Of a stretch of DNA of 64,000 nucleotides, positions 22,291 to 30,614 are shown one piece after another. This DNA comes from Aldehydirespirator sp965117015. GTDB lineage: Bacteria; Actinomycetota; Acidimicrobiia; Acidimicrobiales; Aldehydirespiratoraceae. How positions within the stretch are numbered: position 1 is the first letter of the stretch; each line of letters begins with the position of its first letter. Both the position numbers and the translations under genes were made by a program. The notes under the pieces were generated by a model. The model worked only from the letters and a program-made list of their open reading frames with translations. It was not told the origin of the DNA and made no database searches. The DNA lies in NCBI GenBank assembly GCA_965117015.1, contig OZ220747.1:1240001-1304000 (forward strand), in the 5' to 3' direction.

Positions 22291-24351
22291 GTGACTGCCA
22301 GCGAGCCGGCAATCGAGACAACCCCCGGCGTCGACCCCTCGTACGGCGCGCTCGAGATCACTGTCCTGGAGGGCCTCGAGGCCGTGCGCGAGCGGCCCAG
22401 CATGTACATCGGGTCGACCGGCCCGACCGGCCTGCACCATCTCGTGTGGGAGGTTGTGGACAACTCGGTGGACGAGGCCATGGCCGGGTACTGCACCCGG
22501 ATCGACGTGACGCTCCACGAGGACGGTTCGTGCGAGGTGGGTGACGACGGCCGCGGCATTCCCGTGGATCCGCATCCCCTCCATGACCACATTCCGGCGG
22601 CTGAGTTGGTGATGACGCTGCTGCACGCGGGCGGCAAGTTCGGTGGCGACGGCTACAAGATCTCGGGCGGCCTCCACGGTGTCGGCGTTTCGGTGGTCAA
22701 TGCCCTCTCGGCGAGGTTGGAAGTCGACATCTACCGCGCCGGGCAACAGCATCGCATGACCTTCGTCAAGGGTGGCGAGGTCGAGGAAGCCCTGGCTGTG
22801 CTGGGGCCCGCGCCACAGCTGAACGGCGACATCCGGACGGGCACGACGATCCGCTTCTGGCCGGACCCCTCGGTCTTGGAGGATGTGTCGTTCCGCTACC
22901 AGACGGTGGCTGAACGCTTGGAGATGATGGCGTTCTTGAACCGGGGGCTGGAGATCCGAGTCCGCGACCTGAGGCCTGGCCCGCACGGACACAGCGAGTG
23001 GACATCGTTCCGCTACGAGGGCGGCATTGTCGACTACGTGAGCCGCCTGAACCAGTCGAAGGTCCGGCTCTTCGATGCCGTCGGGCACTTCGCCGACACG
23101 GAGACCATCGACGGCAATCCGCACGAGGTGGAAGTGGCGTTCCAGTGGAGCACCGGCTTCAACACCGACGGCCTGCACAGCTTTGCCAACGGGATCTCCA
23201 CCATCGACGGCGGCATGCATGAACAGGGCTTCCGCTCGGCGCTGACCCGTACTGTCAATGCCTACGCCCGCGAGAAGGGACTGCTCAAGGAGAAGGCCGA
23301 GAACCTCCACGGCGAGGACATCCGTGAGGGCCTCACCGCGATCGTCAGCGTGCGTATCGGAAAGCCGCAGTTCGAGGGTCAGACAAAGGCCAAGTTGGGC
23401 AACATGTCGATGCGGTCGTTCACCGAGCGGGTCACCAACCGCCACTTGTCGGAATGGCTCGAGGAGCATCCGGCTGAGGCGAGACGGGCAGTGTTGAAGG
23501 CCGTGGCGGCCTCCGCGGCTCGTGAGGCCGCGGCTCGGGTGCGTTCCGAGGTTCGCTCCAAGTCACTGCTGGACGGGGCCGGCATGCCCGACAAGCTGAA
23601 GGATTGCACAGCCACGGACTCTGCCCGCAGGGAGTTGTTCATTGTCGAGGGGGACTCCGCGGGCGGTTCTGCTGTGCGGGCACGCGATCCCGAGACCCAG
23701 GCGGTGCTGCCGATCAGGGGCAAGATCCTCAACGTTGAGCGGGCTCGCATAGACAGGATGCTCAAGAACAACGAGATACAGGCCATCATCGCCGCCATCG
23801 GCACCGGCATCGGCGGCGCGGCGGGCTCCAACGGCAACGGCAATGGTGATGGCAGCACGGCCGACGGCCGCGATCCCGACGACCATAGCTGCGACATCAC
23901 CAAGGCCCGGTACCACAAGGTGATAGTGCTGGCGGACGCCGACGTGGACGGCAGCCACATCCGCACGCTCCTGCTCACGTTCTTCTATCGCCAGATGCGC
24001 CCGCTGGTTGAAGCCGGCTACGTGTATGTGGCCCAGCCGCCGCTGTACTCCACCAAGGTGTCGAACTCGAAGACGGTCTACTTGCTCGACGACGCCGCCA
24101 AGGATGCGTTCCTGGCGGAGCGCCCCAAGCACAAGCGCGAGTTCCAGCGGCTCAAGGGACTAGGGGAGATGGACTGGGACGAGTTGCGCTCCACCACCAT
24201 GGACCCGCAGACGCGCAACCTGTTGCAGGTGTCGGTCGAGGAGGCCGCGATCGCCGATCAGGTCATCTCAGTGCTCATGGGCGACGACGTTGAGCAACGC
24301 AAGAACTTCATCGTCACCAACGCCCGAGAAGTCCGCAACCTCGACTTCTGA
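22291..24351 (+). CDS. gyrB: DNA gyrase subunit B with a glycine/asparagine-rich insert
   Basis: 686 residues from a GTG at 22291 behind AGGAGGG. GHKL ATPase: EGLEAVRERPSMYIGSTGPTGLHHLVWEVVDNSVDEAMAG, GDDGRGIPVD, GGKFGGDGYKISGGLHGVG. Transducer domain with QTKAKLGN. TOPRIM domain with FIVEGDSAGGSA and DADVDGSHI. C-terminal RKNFIVTNAREVRNLDF. Between IIAAIGTGIGG and RYHKVIVLADADVDG lies a low-complexity stretch (about residues 510-530: SNGNGNGDGSTADGRD) where other gyrases have a short acidic linker. It supplies ATP-driven negative supercoiling with GyrA, encoded 20 bases downstream. Confidence 0.97.
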   Translation: MTASEPAIETTPGVDPSYGALEITVLEGLEAVRERPSMYIGSTGPTGLHHLVWEVVDNSVDEAMAGYCTRIDVTLHEDGSCEVGDDGRGIPVDPHPLHDHIPAAELVMTLLHAGGKFGGDGYKISGGLHGVGVSVVNALSARLEVDIYRAGQQHRMTFVKGGEVEEALAVLGPAPQLNGDIRTGTTIRFWPDPSVLEDVSFRYQTVAERLEMMAFLNRGLEIRVRDLRPGPHGHSEWTSFRYEGGIVDYVSRLNQSKVRLFDAVGHFADTETIDGNPHEVEVAFQWSTGFNTDGLHSFANGISTIDGGMHEQGFRSALTRTVNAYAREKGLLKEKAENLHGEDIREGLTAIVSVRIGKPQFEGQTKAKLGNMSMRSFTERVTNRHLSEWLEEHPAEARRAVLKAVAASAAREAAARVRSEVRSKSLLDGAGMPDKLKDCTATDSARRELFIVEGDSAGGSAVRARDPETQAVLPIRGKILNVERARIDRMLKNNEIQAIIAAIGTGIGGAAGSNGNGNGDGSTADGRDPDDHSCDITKARYHKVIVLADADVDGSHIRTLLLTFFYRQMRPLVEAGYVYVAQPPLYSTKVSNSKTVYLLDDAAKDAFLAERPKHKREFQRLKGLGEMDWDELRSTTMDPQTRNLLQVSVEEAAIADQVISVLMGDDVEQRKNFIVTNAREVRNLDF

Positions 24352-24371
24352 TCCCCCACGGAAGCACCCCC

Positions 24372-26912
24372 ATGAACGAAACGACAGACGGAACCGGCGA
24401 GGCTGACTCCCCAGACCCCGCAGGCCCCGCGACCGGTGACAGCCTGGGGGTGACCGTCGTAGAGATACAGGAGGAGATGGAGAGCTCCTTCCTGGACTAC
24501 GCCATGTCGGTGATCATCAGCCGGGCGCTGCCCGACGCTCGCGATGGTCTCAAGCCGGTGCACCGCCGGATCCTGTGGTCGATGTACGACCAGGGCTTCC
24601 GTCCCGACCGGGGCCATGTCAAGTGCGCCCGGGTGGTAGGTGACGTTATGGCCCGTTTCCACCCCCACGGCGACGCAGCCATCTACGACGCCCTGGCCAG
24701 GATGGCCCAGCCTTTCTCGTTGCAGCACCCCCTCATCGACTTTCACGGCAACTACGGCTCGCCCGAGGATCCGCCGGCCGCGTCCCGCTACACCGAGTGC
24801 CGCCTCGATGCGCTGGCCATGTCGATGCTCGCCGACATCGGAGAGGACACCGTCGATTTCGTCGACAACTATTCGGGGGACTTCACCGAGCCGTCCGTCC
24901 TTCCGGCCCGGCTGCCGAACCTTCTGGTGAACGGCAGCCAGGGGATCGCGGTGGGCATGGCCACCAACATCCCGCCTCACAACCTCGCCGAGGTGATCGA
25001 CGCAGTGGTGCTGCTCCTGGAGGACCCCGACGCCGGCGTGGAGGACCTGATGGCGCGCGTCCACGGCCCGGACTTCCCCACCGGCGGGCAGATACTGGGC
25101 CGCACCGGGTTCGAGTCCGCCTACCGGACCGGGCGCGGCTCGGTCAAGATGCGGGCCGACGTGGCGCTCGCCGAGATCGCGGGTCGCAATGCGCTCGTAG
25201 TCACAGCCCTGCCCTACCAGGTGTCGGCCGGCGCCGTCGCCCGCAAGATCGCGGACCTGGTCAACGCCAGGGAGCTGGAGGGGATCGCCGACGTCAACGA
25301 CGAATCCTCCGGCGACGACACCCGCTTCGTGATCAAGCTCAAACGCGATGCCAACCCGGAAGTGGTGCTGAACAACCTCTGGAAGCACACGCCGCTGCAG
25401 TCCAGCTTCGCCATGAACGTGGTGGCGCTGGTGGACGGCGTGCCTCGCACGCTCAACCTGCGCGACGCGCTGGTCGCATACGTAACGCATCAGATCGAGG
25501 TGGTGACCCGGCGATCGGAGTTCCGCCTGGCCGCGGCCCGGGCCCGGCTCCACATCGTGGAAGGACTGCTGCGCGCCCTGGACGCCATCGACGAGATCAT
25601 CGCCACGATCCGCGCCAGCGAGAACACCGCCGCGGCCCGTGCGTCCCTGATGGCTGAGCCCTACGAGTTCTCGGAGGAGCAGGCCAACCACATTCTTGAG
25701 ATGGCCCTCTCCCGCCTGACTCGCCTGGGCCGCACCCAGCTCGAGACGGAGGCCGCCGAGAAGCGCACCTTGATTGCGGACCTGGAGGCGCTGCTGGCCG
25801 ATGAGCATCGCCTCCGGATGGCGATCCGCGACGAACTCAAGGAGATCTCCGAGAAGTTCGGGACCGCTCGCAGGTCGGTGCTCGAGATCGACCCGGGCGA
25901 GCTCGACATCGAGGACTTGATCGACGACGACGACTTGGTGTTCACCATGTCGGCGTCGGGTTACGTCAAGACGGTCCCCACCGACGAGTTCCGCCTGCAG
26001 GGCCGCGGCGGCCGCGGCGTGGCCGGTGCGAAGCTCAAGCAGGCCGACAGCGTCATGCACCTGATCCACACCACGGCCCACTCCTACCTGCTGTTCTTCA
26101 GCAACCGGGGCCGGGTCTACCGGCTGAAGGCCCATGAGGTGCCGGTGGCCTCGCGCACCGCGCGGGGCACATCGATCGTGAACCTGCTGTCGCTGCAGGA
26201 CGGCGAGCGGATCCAGGCTGTGATCGACACCCGCGACTACGAGATGAACCGTTATCTGTTCTTTGCAACGGCCAAGGGCCGGGTGAAGCGCACGAAGTTC
26301 ACGGCCTACGACTCGTCCCGCAAGGCGGGCCTCATCGCCATTCGCCTGTACGACGACGATGAGCTGGTGGCGGTCGTGCCGACCGACGGGGTGCACGACA
26401 TACTGCTGTCGTCGCGTCTGGGTCAGACGATCCGCTTCGCGCAGGACGAGGTTCGCGAGATGGGCCGCACGGCCGCCGGAGTCATCGGCCTAAGGCTGAA
26501 GCACAAGGGCGATTCGGTCGTGTCGTGCGCGGTGGCCCGTCCGGGCGCGGCGCTGCTGTACGTGACCACTCGGGGCTATGGCAAGCGAACGCCGGTGGCC
26601 GCGTTCAACTGCAAGGGCCGTGGCGGCCAGGGGAACATCGGGTCCAAGCCGACGGAGGAGAAGGGCGAAGTGGTCGGAACGCTTGTCGTGGATCCTGGCG
26701 ACGAGATTCTGGCCGTGACCGCCAATGGCGTAGTGATCCGGGTTCCGGTGGGCGACGTGTCCGAGCGGAGCCGGATGGCGTCGGGTGTCAAGGTGATGAA
26801 CCCGGACTCCGGCGATGAGGTGGTGGCCTTTGCCCTGGTCGGTGACGACATGAACGGCAACTCGATCCGGGATCCTTCCGAACACCCAGAAGCTGAGCCA
26901 GACGCGCAATGA
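24372..26912 (+). CDS. gyrA: DNA gyrase subunit A
   Basis: 846 residues. Breakage-reunion domain with the catalytic Tyr140 in AASRYTECRL. The quinolone-resistance region reads HPHGDAAIYD: Ala102 stands where E. coli has Ser83, and Asp106 matches Asp87. Mycobacterium tuberculosis also has Ala at this place. The GyrA box is Q-G-R-G-G-R-G near residue 540, opening a six-bladed C-terminal DNA-wrapping domain with repeated KGRVKRTKF and CKGRGGQGN-type motifs. Acidic tail EHPEAEPDAQ. It acts with GyrB as an A2B2 complex. Its stop overlaps the next ATG as ATGA. Confidence 0.98.
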   Translation: MNETTDGTGEADSPDPAGPATGDSLGVTVVEIQEEMESSFLDYAMSVIISRALPDARDGLKPVHRRILWSMYDQGFRPDRGHVKCARVVGDVMARFHPHGDAAIYDALARMAQPFSLQHPLIDFHGNYGSPEDPPAASRYTECRLDALAMSMLADIGEDTVDFVDNYSGDFTEPSVLPARLPNLLVNGSQGIAVGMATNIPPHNLAEVIDAVVLLLEDPDAGVEDLMARVHGPDFPTGGQILGRTGFESAYRTGRGSVKMRADVALAEIAGRNALVVTALPYQVSAGAVARKIADLVNARELEGIADVNDESSGDDTRFVIKLKRDANPEVVLNNLWKHTPLQSSFAMNVVALVDGVPRTLNLRDALVAYVTHQIEVVTRRSEFRLAAARARLHIVEGLLRALDAIDEIIATIRASENTAAARASLMAEPYEFSEEQANHILEMALSRLTRLGRTQLETEAAEKRTLIADLEALLADEHRLRMAIRDELKEISEKFGTARRSVLEIDPGELDIEDLIDDDDLVFTMSASGYVKTVPTDEFRLQGRGGRGVAGAKLKQADSVMHLIHTTAHSYLLFFSNRGRVYRLKAHEVPVASRTARGTSIVNLLSLQDGERIQAVIDTRDYEMNRYLFFATAKGRVKRTKFTAYDSSRKAGLIAIRLYDDDELVAVVPTDGVHDILLSSRLGQTIRFAQDEVREMGRTAAGVIGLRLKHKGDSVVSCAVARPGAALLYVTTRGYGKRTPVAAFNCKGRGGQGNIGSKPTEEKGEVVGTLVVDPGDEILAVTANGVVIRVPVGDVSERSRMASGVKVMNPDSGDEVVAFALVGDDMNGNSIRDPSEHPEAEPDAQ

Positions 26913-27280
26913 CGGCCCGGGCGAGGCCGGTGCCCCGTGACCGGGGCCAAGCCGCGCCCCTGATGGTGGTGATTCTGCTGGTGTTGGTGGTGGCGGTTGC
27001 GGCGACCGTCGAGATCGGGCGGTACCTGGACGAGAGCGCCCGGGCCCGGACTGCGGCCGACGCGGCGGCCTTGGCCGGAGCGGCTGCCGGCCGCACCGAA
27101 GCGGCCGACCTTGCGGCGGCCAATGGGGGACTGCTGCTGTCCTACACAGAGCAGGAGACGGCCGGAGACGTCGGTGTCATGCTGGTGACTGTCGAAGTGA
27201 GGGTGGGCCGAGCCAGCCAGACCGCCCGGGCCGAACGCCTGGTCGAGTGGACTGCGCCCTCTGACACAAGGCATAACTAG
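26909..27280 (+). CDS. TadE/TadG-like single-pass membrane protein
   Basis: 123 residues; the ATG overlaps the gyrA stop. The N-terminal RDRGQAAPLMVVILLVLVVAVAATVEIGRYLDESARARTAADAAALAGA is the pattern of the TadE/G-like helix found at the head of Flp-pilus pseudopilins: a short charged leader, a hydrophobic helix at about 15-36 and then ARTAADAAALAGA. The remaining 75 residues are small-residue-rich and outside the membrane. No other tad/flp genes are in the window, so a pilus role is unproven. It may be an orphan secreted or membrane protein co-expressed with gyrase. Confidence 0.8.
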   Translation: MTARARPVPRDRGQAAPLMVVILLVLVVAVAATVEIGRYLDESARARTAADAAALAGAAAGRTEAADLAAANGGLLLSYTEQETAGDVGVMLVTVEVRVGRASQTARAERLVEWTAPSDTRHN

Positions 27281-27312
27281 ACTGCGGCATCGTCGGAGGG
27301 TCGTGGACAACT

Positions 27313-28011
27313 ATGAGCGAAGAGTCGACTTCCGGCACCGGTGATCAGAATCAGGGTTCGTCGTCAGGTGACGCCCCGGCTCCGGATGTCGCGGCGAATT
27401 CGAGTGTCGACGACGGCGCCCTGCCCGGTCCGAGCCCGAGGCCGATGCCACGTTCGGCCGTCGGCCGCGCCCTGAGAGCCCGGTCCAATCGACGGCTGCG
27501 CGCCCGCCGGGTCCGTCGTCTTGTGCGGCACGTCGAGCCCTGGTCTGTGTTGAAGGTCTCGTTGATCCTCTATTTCTGTGCCTGGGTGGTCATGTTGTTC
27601 GTGGGGGTGACGCTGTGGAACCTCGCGGTGAACTCCGGGCTGGTCGCCAACATCGAGAACTTCGTGGTGGAGCTGTTCGCATTGGAATCGTTCCAGATCA
27701 ACGCCGACCAGATCTTCCGGATTGCGGCCGTCGGCGGGCTGGTCCTGGTCCTGGCGGGAAGCGGGCTGACCGTGCTCGGTGCGGTGCTGTTCAACCTGAT
27801 CAGCGATGTCACCGGGGGAGTGCGCTTGACTGTCATCGAGGAGGAGACGGCCCGCCCGCGCTCGCGCCGGACCCGGCGGCGGGTTCTGGTGGCTGCACCG
27901 CCTCCCAGCGCCGAGCCGCCCGCCAGCCCACCGTCTGATCCTGCCGAGACTGAGACAAGCGGGAAACCCGAGAGGCCGAGCTTGCGAGGCCGTGGCCCGA
28001 GCGGCCCGTGA
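27313..28011 (+). CDS. DUF3566 membrane protein; last 12 residues from a dispersed element
   Basis: 232 residues. The first 60 are Ser/Gly/Pro-rich. RRVRRLVRHVEPWSVLKVSLILYFCAWVVMLFVGVTLWNLA, then ENFVVELFALESFQINADQIFR and LTVLGAVLFNLISDVTGGVRLTVIEE, is the DUF3566 domain with two transmembrane helices (about 78-100 and 137-160). Such genes typically follow gyrA in actinobacteria. After the domain comes a Pro/Ser/Glu tail ending RPSLRGRGPSGP. These last 12 codons and the stop are supplied by the 61-bp repeat at 27971-28031, and the same 12 residues end the unrelated HisN protein encoded at 29407-30195. Confidence 0.9.
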   Translation: MSEESTSGTGDQNQGSSSGDAPAPDVAANSSVDDGALPGPSPRPMPRSAVGRALRARSNRRLRARRVRRLVRHVEPWSVLKVSLILYFCAWVVMLFVGVTLWNLAVNSGLVANIENFVVELFALESFQINADQIFRIAAVGGLVLVLAGSGLTVLGAVLFNLISDVTGGVRLTVIEEETARPRSRRTRRRVLVAAPPPSAEPPASPPSDPAETETSGKPERPSLRGRGPSGP

Positions 28012-28031
28012 GCGGAGCGAACAAGAGCGGG
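27971..28031 (+). repeat. 61-bp dispersed element, copy A, at the 3' end of the DUF3566 gene
   Basis: 60 of 61 bases match the reverse complement of 29387-29447. It contributes the last 12 codons and the TGA of the DUF3566 gene. A 13-base direct repeat (GCGGGAAACCCGA) occurs at 27959-27971 and again at 28027-28039, bracketing the element, so it may mark an insertion or a partial tandem duplication of 68-base period. Confidence 0.9.
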
Positions 28032-28066
28032 AAACCCGAAGCCCGCGGTTAGCGTGGGGCGCCCCT

Positions 28067-28140
<74 letters not shown>

Positions 28141-28179
28141 CACTCCAGACCCACAGCCTGACACCGCCCGGAGGCCGTC

Positions 28180-28332
28180 TTGGCCGCAGGATTCATCACC
28201 TTGATCCGCCGGACGTTCGTTGCCGTCATCGTCGGTATGGCGGTAGCCGCGGCCATCCGGGTGCGCGGCCGGGGCGGCGTGCCCCCCCAAACGGGAGGCT
28301 GGCGCGAGCTGCGGGACGACGAGTTGACGTGA
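28180..28332 (+). CDS. Small membrane protein, about 50 residues
   Basis: The reading frame from a TTG at 28180 has GGAGG at 28170-28174. It encodes LAAGFITLIRRTFVAVIVGMA then VAAAIRVRGRGGVPP and ends WRELRDDELT. One hydrophobic helix lies at about residues 5-26, with an Arg-rich positive side and a polar tail. Its TGA overlaps the next gene's GTG as GTGA (28329-28332), the main support that it is translated. I recognise no family. Confidence 0.6.
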   Translation: MAAGFITLIRRTFVAVIVGMAVAAAIRVRGRGGVPPQTGGWRELRDDELT

Positions 28333-29333
28333 CGAACGTGGTTGTGTTCGGCGCGGGCGCAACCGGTGCTCGGATCGTTCGCATGTTGGCCGCCAGTAGC
28401 CGCGTGGGCTCCGTTGAAGTGCGCGACACCGATCCGACCCGGTTGCAGGAGGTCTCCACTTCGTTCGACGACACGGTGGTCCTCGGCCGAGGCTCGGACG
28501 TGCCCGACTCTGCCGACATAGTGGTGGTGGCCACGGCCGCCGGCACGCAGGCCGCGGTGGCCCTGAGCGCGGTGAGAGCGGCCGCGGCGGTGGTCACGAC
28601 CACCAACGAGATCATCGAGACCCGCGATCTGCTGGCACTTGATCAGCAGGCCAGGCAACATGGCGTGCCTTTGGTGGTGGGCGCTGGGTTCATGCCTGGG
28701 CTCACCTGCCTGCTGGCTCGTGCGGGCGCGTTGGAGTTCGACTCAGTCGATGAGGTTCATGTCGCCAAGGTCGGCACAGGCGGCCCAGCGTGCGCTCGCC
28801 AGCACCATCGTGCCCTGAGCAGCCTCGCCATCGACTGGAGAGACGGTCGTTGGACCCGCCGACCGGGCGGCTCGGGACGGGAGTTGTGCTGGTTCCCTGA
28901 TCCGGTGGCTGGACGGGACTGCTACCGGGGAGCGCTCCCGGATGCGCTGCTGCTGGTCCCGGCGTTTCCGGGCGTTGACCGGGTGACGGCCCGGATGGCC
29001 GCCACCCGCCGTGATCGGCTGACCGCGCCGTTGCCGATGATGCGTCGCCCTCATCCAGAAGGTGGGGTCGGGGCGGTGCGTGTCGAACTGCGCGGCTGGC
29101 GTGATTCTGGTCGCCACGTCGTTGTGCTCGGCGCCCAGGCGCGCCCGGCAGAGGGCGCGGCCGTTGTTGCCGCTTCGACGGCCCTGCACCTCATCGATCA
29201 CCCCCCGGAGCCTGGCGCCGCCGGGTTGGCCTCGATCCCTAGCCCTGATGGCCTGCTGAGGCAGGTAGCGGCTCGGAGACTGCAGCCCTGCAGGTTCGAG
29301 GGTTTCGCCCTGTCACGTGACGCCGCCATCTGA
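28329..29333 (+). CDS. Saccharopine dehydrogenase-like NAD(P)-binding protein
   Basis: 334 residues from a GTG. The N-terminal Rossmann fold is clear: VVVFGAGATGARIVRMLAA, an acidic residue ending strand 2 (VEVRDTDP), then ADIVVVATAAGTQAAVALSAVRAAAAVVTTTNE. VVGAGFMPGLTCLLARAGA follows, as in saccharopine dehydrogenase/homospermidine-synthase-type proteins. The second half is a mixed alpha/beta domain with no catalytic motif I can assign. The substrate is unknown. It is coupled to the small ORF upstream and convergent with hisN; the gap between them holds copy B of the 61-bp element. Confidence 0.75.
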   Translation: MTNVVVFGAGATGARIVRMLAASSRVGSVEVRDTDPTRLQEVSTSFDDTVVLGRGSDVPDSADIVVVATAAGTQAAVALSAVRAAAAVVTTTNEIIETRDLLALDQQARQHGVPLVVGAGFMPGLTCLLARAGALEFDSVDEVHVAKVGTGGPACARQHHRALSSLAIDWRDGRWTRRPGGSGRELCWFPDPVAGRDCYRGALPDALLLVPAFPGVDRVTARMAATRRDRLTAPLPMMRRPHPEGGVGAVRVELRGWRDSGRHVVVLGAQARPAEGAAVVAASTALHLIDHPPEPGAAGLASIPSPDGLLRQVAARRLQPCRFEGFALSRDAAI

Positions 29334-29386
29334 AGATCTGAAGCAGTCAACTGGGCGAGAGTTTGCCGCGTTGCCGCGCTGTCATC

Positions 29387-29447
29387 CCCGCTCTTGTTCG
29401 CTTCGCTCACGGGCCGCTCGGGCCACGGCCTCGCAAGCTCGGCCTCT
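29387..29447 (-). repeat. 61-bp dispersed element, copy B, at the 3' end of hisN
   Basis: 60 of 61 bases match the reverse complement of 27971-28031; the single difference is a C/T in the stop-distal part. On the minus strand it encodes the last 12 residues (RPSLRGRGPSGP) and the stop of hisN, the same 12 residues that end the DUF3566 protein. An extra 2-4 bases (CCAG) just before it are shared with the degenerate copy next to panB. Confidence 0.9.
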
Positions 29448-30195
29448 GGAAGCAGCCCAGCAGATCGTCGTGCAGGGGTCCGTTGGTGGCCACCGCTGAC
29501 CCGCTACGCCAGTCGTCTTTGCCGGCCGTGTCCGAGAACCGGCCCCCGGCTTCGGCGATGATGACGGACATCGGGGCGACATCCCAGTCGAAGCACTCAG
29601 GATCGACCATGGCCTCCGCCCGCCCGGTCGCCACGAGGGCATAACCGTAGGCGTCGCCCCAGGTTCGCACCCGGGCACCCCCGGCGCGAACCCTCTGCAG
29701 GGCGCCGTCCGGCCAGTAGGAGAGACCGCTCGTGCAGATGTAGGAGCCCTCGAAGTCGGAGCGGTCGCTGACTCGGCACGGCTCGCCGTCCCAGTGGGCA
29801 CCGCGGCCCCGTCCGGCCCAGACGCACTCGTCCAGGGCAGGCAGGAAGATGACACCTGCCGCCGGGCCCCGGTCATCGATCAGGGCCAGCAGGGTGGCGA
29901 AGAGGGGGACGCCTTGAGCGAAGGCCTTGGTGCCGTCGATCGGATCGATCACCCAGGTGCGTCCGGTGCGGCCGGCCACCTCGCCCTCCTCCTCCCCGAG
30001 AATCGTGTCGTCGGGGTATGTCGCCAGGATCTCCGAGCGCAAGAACCGCTCGGCTGCGTAGTCGGCCTCGGTAACCGGCGACCCGTCGCGCTTGGCCGTC
30101 ACCGACAGGCCTCGCCACTGGTACCAGTCCAGAGTGATACGCCCGGCCCGCCGGGCCGCGGCCACCGCGAAGTCGACGAGGTCCTGCTCAATCAT
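29407..30195 (-). CDS. hisN: Inositol-monophosphatase-family histidinol-phosphatase
   Basis: 262 residues. Metal-binding motifs of the IMPase fold: GEEEG at 67-71, WVIDPIDGTKAF with Asp84 and Asp87, and CFDWDVAPMSVIIAEAGG near 205-222. SPVTEADYAAERFLR at the N-terminus is typical of the actinobacterial HisN type, which dephosphorylates L-histidinol phosphate. Other phosphomonoesters are possible, and no other his gene is nearby. The natural end would be near LLGCF; the final RPSLRGRGPSGP and the stop come from the 61-bp element at 29387-29447. An AT-rich promoter region (30196-30227) separates it from the divergent next gene. Confidence 0.85.
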   Translation of the reverse strand: MIEQDLVDFAVAAARRAGRITLDWYQWRGLSVTAKRDGSPVTEADYAAERFLRSEILATYPDDTILGEEEGEVAGRTGRTWVIDPIDGTKAFAQGVPLFATLLALIDDRGPAAGVIFLPALDECVWAGRGRGAHWDGEPCRVSDRSDFEGSYICTSGLSYWPDGALQRVRAGGARVRTWGDAYGYALVATGRAEAMVDPECFDWDVAPMSVIIAEAGGRFSDTAGKDDWRSGSAVATNGPLHDDLLGCFQRPSLRGRGPSGP

Positions 30196-30240
30196 GCCTG
30201 TAACAGCTGATTATAATATTTTTTGATATGGTTCATTCTA
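30196..30240. promoter_or_regulatory. AT-rich divergent promoter region
   Basis: The 32-base gap between hisN and the divergent small gene is strikingly AT-rich for this genome. It contains TATAAT at 30212-30217 (plus strand), overlapping AT-rich sequence that also reads as -10-like on the minus strand. No clear -35 was found for either direction. The plus-strand -10 lies only 11 bases before the annotated ATG at 30228, so the real start may be the in-frame ATG at 30240 (MSSSSQ). Confidence 0.5.
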
Positions 30241-30614
30241 TGTCAAGCAGTTCCCAGCTATTCCAGGAGGCGACCCTCAAGGCACTGCGGGCCGAGAGGT
30301 GCCGCTCTGTGGCGGAGATGCTCGATCGTCGACGAGTTGTCTTGGCCGAGCGCCACCGGCCCGTGGCAGCTCTGCACCATGAGGAGGTCTGGAGGGGACG
30401 GGCCGCCACCGCCAGCCGCCACAAGCTGTGCCGCGTCATCGGCGCGGCACTGTATTCCCTCGCTCTCGACCTGGCGACAGCCAGCCAAGCATTGCGCGGC
30501 GAGGCCTCCAGGCTCGAACAGGAGGCGACCGGGCTGCGGGCCAGAGCTAGGGCTCTGGCCGATGCTGAAGCCCGAGCCGCCATGAGAGCCGGTGGGATAT
30601 TGTCGCGATCATGA
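30228..30614 (+). CDS. Hypothetical protein, alpha-helical, 124-128 residues
   Basis: Starts at 30228 or at the in-frame ATG at 30240. The protein is Ala/Arg/Leu-rich and predicted helical throughout, with coiled-coil-like spacing in the C-terminal half (LALDLATASQALRGEASRLEQEATGLRARARALADAEARAAM). There is no signal peptide and no membrane helix, apart from a weak hydrophobic patch (CRVIGAALYSLAL). It overlaps the next gene by 4 bases (ATGA), which supports translation and a shared transcript. I do not recognise a family. Confidence 0.65.
   Translation: MVHSMSSSSQLFQEATLKALRAERCRSVAEMLDRRRVVLAERHRPVAALHHEEVWRGRAATASRHKLCRVIGAALYSLALDLATASQALRGEASRLEQEATGLRARARALADAEARAAMRAGGILSRS

Noticed and set aside
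24258..26396. 712-codon minus-strand frame
   Set aside because: Antisense to gyrA, without any motif.
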